NCBI GenBank assembly: GCA_022402535.1
Contig: JAKRSD010000029.1
Location: 43,875-107,874, forward strand
Length of the DNA stretch: 64,000 bases
DNA from: Flavobacteriales bacterium
GTDB lineage: Bacteria > Bacteroidota > Bacteroidia > CAIKAF01
Direction of reading: 5' to 3'
The notes under the pieces are model-generated. The model made no database searches and had not been told where the DNA came from. It was given only the letters and a program-made list of their open reading frames with translations. This document shows, piece after piece, positions 62,067 through 64,000 of the stretch. Each line of letters opens with the position of its first letter. Within the stretch, counting starts at the first letter, position 1. Made by a program: the position numbers and the translations under genes.

Positions 62067-63893
62067 CTAGTTCTTAATTGTCCTTTTAAAAAAAACGTCA
62101 TATCGTTGATTACCAATGTTTATGATTACTAAGTTTTGTCTGCAACGTGTAATAGCTGTATAGACTAATTCGTCTGTTGTAAACTCGAATTCTTCATCAC
62201 TTTCGTTTTCTACAAGCAAAAATAAAGTCGAAATTTCCCATCCCTTAAAACTATGAATTGTTGAAAGTTTTGTAGTCCCCGAATTCATCCAAAAATTGAA
62301 CTTTTTGTTTCGTCTAACAATTTCAAGTTCCTTTTTCAGTTTTTCTTCGTCAGTTTGTCCATCTTTAGTAAAGTCTGCTTTCAACTTCTCATAAACTTCA
62401 AGAGTTTCAAACATTGTGTTCGTTTTCTTGTGTAATCTGTCCCGAATATCCTTGTCAATTAAACGTAAAATTTCAACTCGTGAAGATTGAAAACATACAT
62501 CATTGTCGTGAGTTGCGGTTTCAGTAATTATTGAATTGTAAATTTTCATAATTGCAGGAATATCTGCAGTTTCCAAATAGTAATATTTGATTAGGGAACT
62601 GTCAAATAAACTTCGCTGAACAATTATTTCGTCATAGTCGTATTTTTCTGTAAAGAAAGTCCGCTGAAACTGTGTCGCAAGATTTGCAATGTCAGTTGTA
62701 ACACGAAAAGATTTTTTTAGAATGTTCCATTGTCCACCAATACTTGTGTATGGCTTTTTTTCTTCTAATGTTCTTTGATAAATATTTTGTTTTTCATCTC
62801 CGTAAACAACAAACTCTCCGTCTTTTGCTAAAAACCTTTTTACATTAGATATCCATTCTTTTTGATAATCTTGAACTTCGTCAATGATAATTGTCTGAAA
62901 AGTTGTTCCGTCTGGATTTGTTGTTTCGTCTTCATCAATTTTAATAAAATTCACGTTGTTGTTATGGGCTTTGATGAAATGATGATAATGAAGGATTGTG
63001 AAATTTTTCCAGTCAAAATTTTCTCTTACTTCACTAATTCTGTCGTGTATGTAGTTTCGTAAAGAAATATTGAATGTAAGTATTAAAACTTCACTATTAT
63101 GTCTCAAATGTGCGTTTACAGCTCTTTTTGCCAATGCAAGAGTTTTTCCGCTTCCAGCAACACCTTTTATTTTTTGTTGGCTACCTGCTTTACTTTCAAT
63201 TATTCTTTGTTGTTCGTCAGTGTAAGTAATGGCTATTCCTTGTTCAATGCTATGCGTTGGTGGTTTTAAATATCGTTTGAAGCTTTTGTAAAGCTCTTCG
63301 TCAAAGAGATAGGATTTTCTGTTTAGCCATCTTTTGGAGATAATTTTTTGAAAGTTGTCATTTGTCAAGCTGTCAAACCCCAAAATTTCAAAGTGTGACA
63401 AGAATTTCAAATAACTTTCCTTTTCCTGGTTGCCTTCAGTTAGAAATTTGTCTATTTGATTTTTGCTTGCATTGTGAAAATATACTGCACAAGTTACAAT
63501 TGACAAAAACTTTGGATTTTTAATTCTTTTCTCCAAAAGCGTTTCAATATGAAGGTTGTATAAATTCTCTTTGTATTCAAAAACTTGTTGAATTGGCGAC
63601 TTTACAATTTGTTTTTTACCTATTGGGTTATTTACATTTTTGAGTTGCCAATGTCTATTGGGGCTAAGTTGATAGCTGTCCAAATCCCAATCTTTGACTT
63701 CAACAATCATAACACCGGAATTTTCTCGTAGAATTATAATATCTGGATTGTCACCATTAAGGTATGGTTGAAAATATACTTCGTATGTGTTGTCAAGTGC
63801 TGAATTTAAAAAATGAAGAAGTTTCCGCTCACCATCTGTCGGTTTTACTTTTAGTAAATCAATCTGCTCTAATGTCGGAAATATTTTTGCCAT
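62067..63893 (-). CDS. NERD nuclease / SF1 helicase fusion (putative defence gene)
   Basis: 608 residues. A NERD domain (about 15-115) shows Glu22 (DGERKLL), Asp51 (NPDIIIL), Glu65/Lys67 (IVEVKDW) and a Pro-x2-Gln helix, as in restriction-like nucleases. An SF1 helicase follows: YTDEQQRII (Q motif), GVAGSGKT (244-251, Walker A), IIIDEVQD (335-342, Walker B), VVYGDEKQ, LSTIHSFKGWE and YTAITRCRQNL. The gene is far richer in A and T than uvrC. NERD-helicase proteins occur in antiphage systems (for example Nhi-type single-gene systems), so defence is plausible, not shown. Upstream 63894-64000 has no gene and no clear -7 element. Confidence 0.8.
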   Translation of the reverse strand: MAKIFPTLEQIDLLKVKPTDGERKLLHFLNSALDNTYEVYFQPYLNGDNPDIIILRENSGVMIVEVKDWDLDSYQLSPNRHWQLKNVNNPIGKKQIVKSPIQQVFEYKENLYNLHIETLLEKRIKNPKFLSIVTCAVYFHNASKNQIDKFLTEGNQEKESYLKFLSHFEILGFDSLTNDNFQKIISKRWLNRKSYLFDEELYKSFKRYLKPPTHSIEQGIAITYTDEQQRIIESKAGSQQKIKGVAGSGKTLALAKRAVNAHLRHNSEVLILTFNISLRNYIHDRISEVRENFDWKNFTILHYHHFIKAHNNNVNFIKIDEDETTNPDGTTFQTIIIDEVQDYQKEWISNVKRFLAKDGEFVVYGDEKQNIYQRTLEEKKPYTSIGGQWNILKKSFRVTTDIANLATQFQRTFFTEKYDYDEIIVQRSLFDSSLIKYYYLETADIPAIMKIYNSIITETATHDNDVCFQSSRVEILRLIDKDIRDRLHKKTNTMFETLEVYEKLKADFTKDGQTDEEKLKKELEIVRRNKKFNFWMNSGTTKLSTIHSFKGWEISTLFLLVENESDEEFEFTTDELVYTAITRCRQNLVIINIGNQRYDVFFKRTIKN

Positions 63894-64000
63894 AGATTTT
63901 GGTCTTTCGCTATAATTGTTGCTAACGTCAGTTTGTCTAAAAACTTCCGTTCTGTTCCCGAAAATAGTAAAAAATCAATTTGAAAGAGCGGTTTTAAGGA

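Overview
The window comes from a member of the phylum Bacteroidota. The evidence is: type IX secretion (T9SS) sorting domains on two giant secreted proteins, a PorV-like barrel, a carboxypeptidase-regulatory-domain TonB receptor, an RprX/RprY-like two-component pair, many short lipoproteins, and repeated Bacteroidota-type promoters (-33 TTTG / -7 TAnnTTTG) instead of Shine-Dalgarno sites. I cannot place it below phylum with confidence. I saw no rRNA, tRNA, CRISPR array, insertion sequence or prophage.

Layout. 0-8.4 kb: a tiny lipoprotein, a beta-barrel protein, 3-hydroxyanthranilate dioxygenase (nbaC) divergent from an atypical SDR, an RprXY-like pair, and a 1020-residue CotH/T9SS protein. 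8.6-18 kb: an aminomuconate-semialdehyde-type dehydrogenase, ggt with a repeat-derived N-terminus, three fatty-acid/polyketide-type genes in two places (dehydratase-like, KAS III-like, KAS I/II-like), xth, metF and a coiled-coil protein. 18-29 kb: a nuclease-fold membrane protein, an unusual ABC ATPase/permease pair, valS, small secreted proteins, a Wzx-like flippase, dut, and a Rieske-like lipoprotein. 29-39.3 kb: a plug-only TonB-receptor paralogue, a complex leader, then a three-gene operon of TonB receptor, 1386-residue T9SS cargo and PorV-family barrel. 39.3-48.5 kb: greA with a terminator in its leader, a HIT protein, kmo, tandem OMP paralogues, a LysM glucosaminidase, TM2 and proline dehydrogenase genes, and aroB-aroA. 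48.5-62 kb: a candidate small RNA, a GT-C glycosyltransferase, rnr, a three-gene putative metal-handling cluster, rsgA, an SDR, a bifunctional DAHP synthase/chorismate mutase with a YwqK-type protein, an NlpC/P60 lipoprotein and uvrC. 62-64 kb: a visibly AT-rich NERD-nuclease/SF1-helicase gene that looks acquired and may be a defence gene.

How the genes work together. nbaC, kmo and the aminomuconate-semialdehyde dehydrogenase belong to tryptophan catabolism through kynurenine but are scattered over 40 kb. aroB, aroA and the DAHP synthase/chorismate mutase belong to aromatic biosynthesis. The T9SS theme links the CotH protein and the 30-39 kb operon. The best candidates for undescribed biology are the plug-only receptor plus T9SS operon with its layered leader, the Cys/His-rich cluster at 52.9-54.7 kb, the terminator-bearing greA leader, and the NERD-helicase gene.
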